This document shows positions 63,640 through 64,000 of a stretch of 64,000 nucleotides of DNA, in pieces. Every line of letters starts with the position of its first letter. Position 1 is the first letter of the stretch. Where the stretch lies: contig NW_026731879.1 of the NCBI RefSeq assembly GCF_028476545.1, positions 204,001-268,000 on the forward strand. The letters are read 5' to 3'. The stretch comes from Physella acuta. Its lineage: Eukaryota > Mollusca > Gastropoda > Physidae. A program made the position numbers and the translations under genes. The notes under the pieces are model-generated. The model was not told the DNA's origin. It did not search any database and saw only the letters and a list, made by a program, of their open reading frames with translations.

Positions 63640-64000
63640 CACATCTACAGCCCACACACCAACTACCCACACACCAACTCCCCACACATCAACTCCCCAC
63701 ACACCAACTCCCCACACATCAACTCCCCACACACCAACTCCCCACACACCAACTACCCACACATCAACTCCCCACACACCAACTACCCACACATCAACTC
63801 CCCACACACCAACTCCACACACACCGACTCCCCACACACCAACTACCCACACACCAACTACCCACACATCAACTCCCCACACACCAACTCCACACACACC
63901 AACTACCCACACATCAACTCCACACACACCAACTACCCACACATCAACTCCCCACACACCAACTCCCCACACACCAACTCCACACACACCAACTACCCAC
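63640..64000. repeat. 15-bp minisatellite, reaches the window edge
   Basis: Units of CCACACACCAACTCC and CCACACATCAACTCC. Confidence 0.95.

Overview
This is nuclear DNA of an animal, most likely a lophotrochozoan and probably a gastropod mollusc. The reasons are intron-containing genes with GT-AG junctions, a Toll-like receptor with an animal TIR domain, two aquaporins arranged in tandem, an interstitial (CCCTAA)n tract of the TTAGGG telomere type, tRNA-derived SINE-like repeats and hAT-type miniature transposons. The species assignment is inference. The most unusual property of the window is the amount of minisatellite DNA: dozens of unrelated tandem arrays with units from 7 to about 63 bp. 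Nearly all long apparent reading frames in the first 26 kb are translations of these arrays, not genes.

Layout. Positions 1-25,900 hold almost only minisatellites, separated by short unique or C/G-homopolymer stretches, with one hAT MITE at 15,436. Positions 26,558-30,553 (minus strand) carry a two-exon Toll-like receptor. Positions 30,595-33,600 hold a 29-bp satellite, TA repeats and the telomere-like tract. Positions 33,600-48,170 form an interspersed-repeat region: a family with 15-bp inverted arrays (here FB-1), a true foldback-type element with 16-bp subrepeats and a perfect 9-bp target duplication (FB-2, 44,699-46,197), a solo LTR, a hAT MITE, SINE-like copies, a tRNA-His-like sequence and a processed NDUFB9 copy. 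One candidate first coding exon of unknown affiliation lies at 38,269. Positions 49,716-53,078 and 58,604-61,589 (plus strand) are two aquaporin genes of five coding exons each, with matching intron positions and phases. Positions 61,600-64,000 hold another hAT MITE, TA/GATATA repeats and a closing minisatellite.

The aquaporins are tandem duplicates and presumably act as membrane channels. Both have an unusual predicted selectivity filter. Several of their introns carry tandem arrays whose unit contains, or starts at, the splice site itself. In the second gene one intron is 17 exact-length 18-bp copies of the 5' splice site and stays open in frame into the next exon, so splice-site choice or retention could give a length series of proteins. 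The Toll-like receptor is separate and on the opposite strand. Its ectodomain contains an in-frame minisatellite that encodes a cluster of N-glycosylation sequons.
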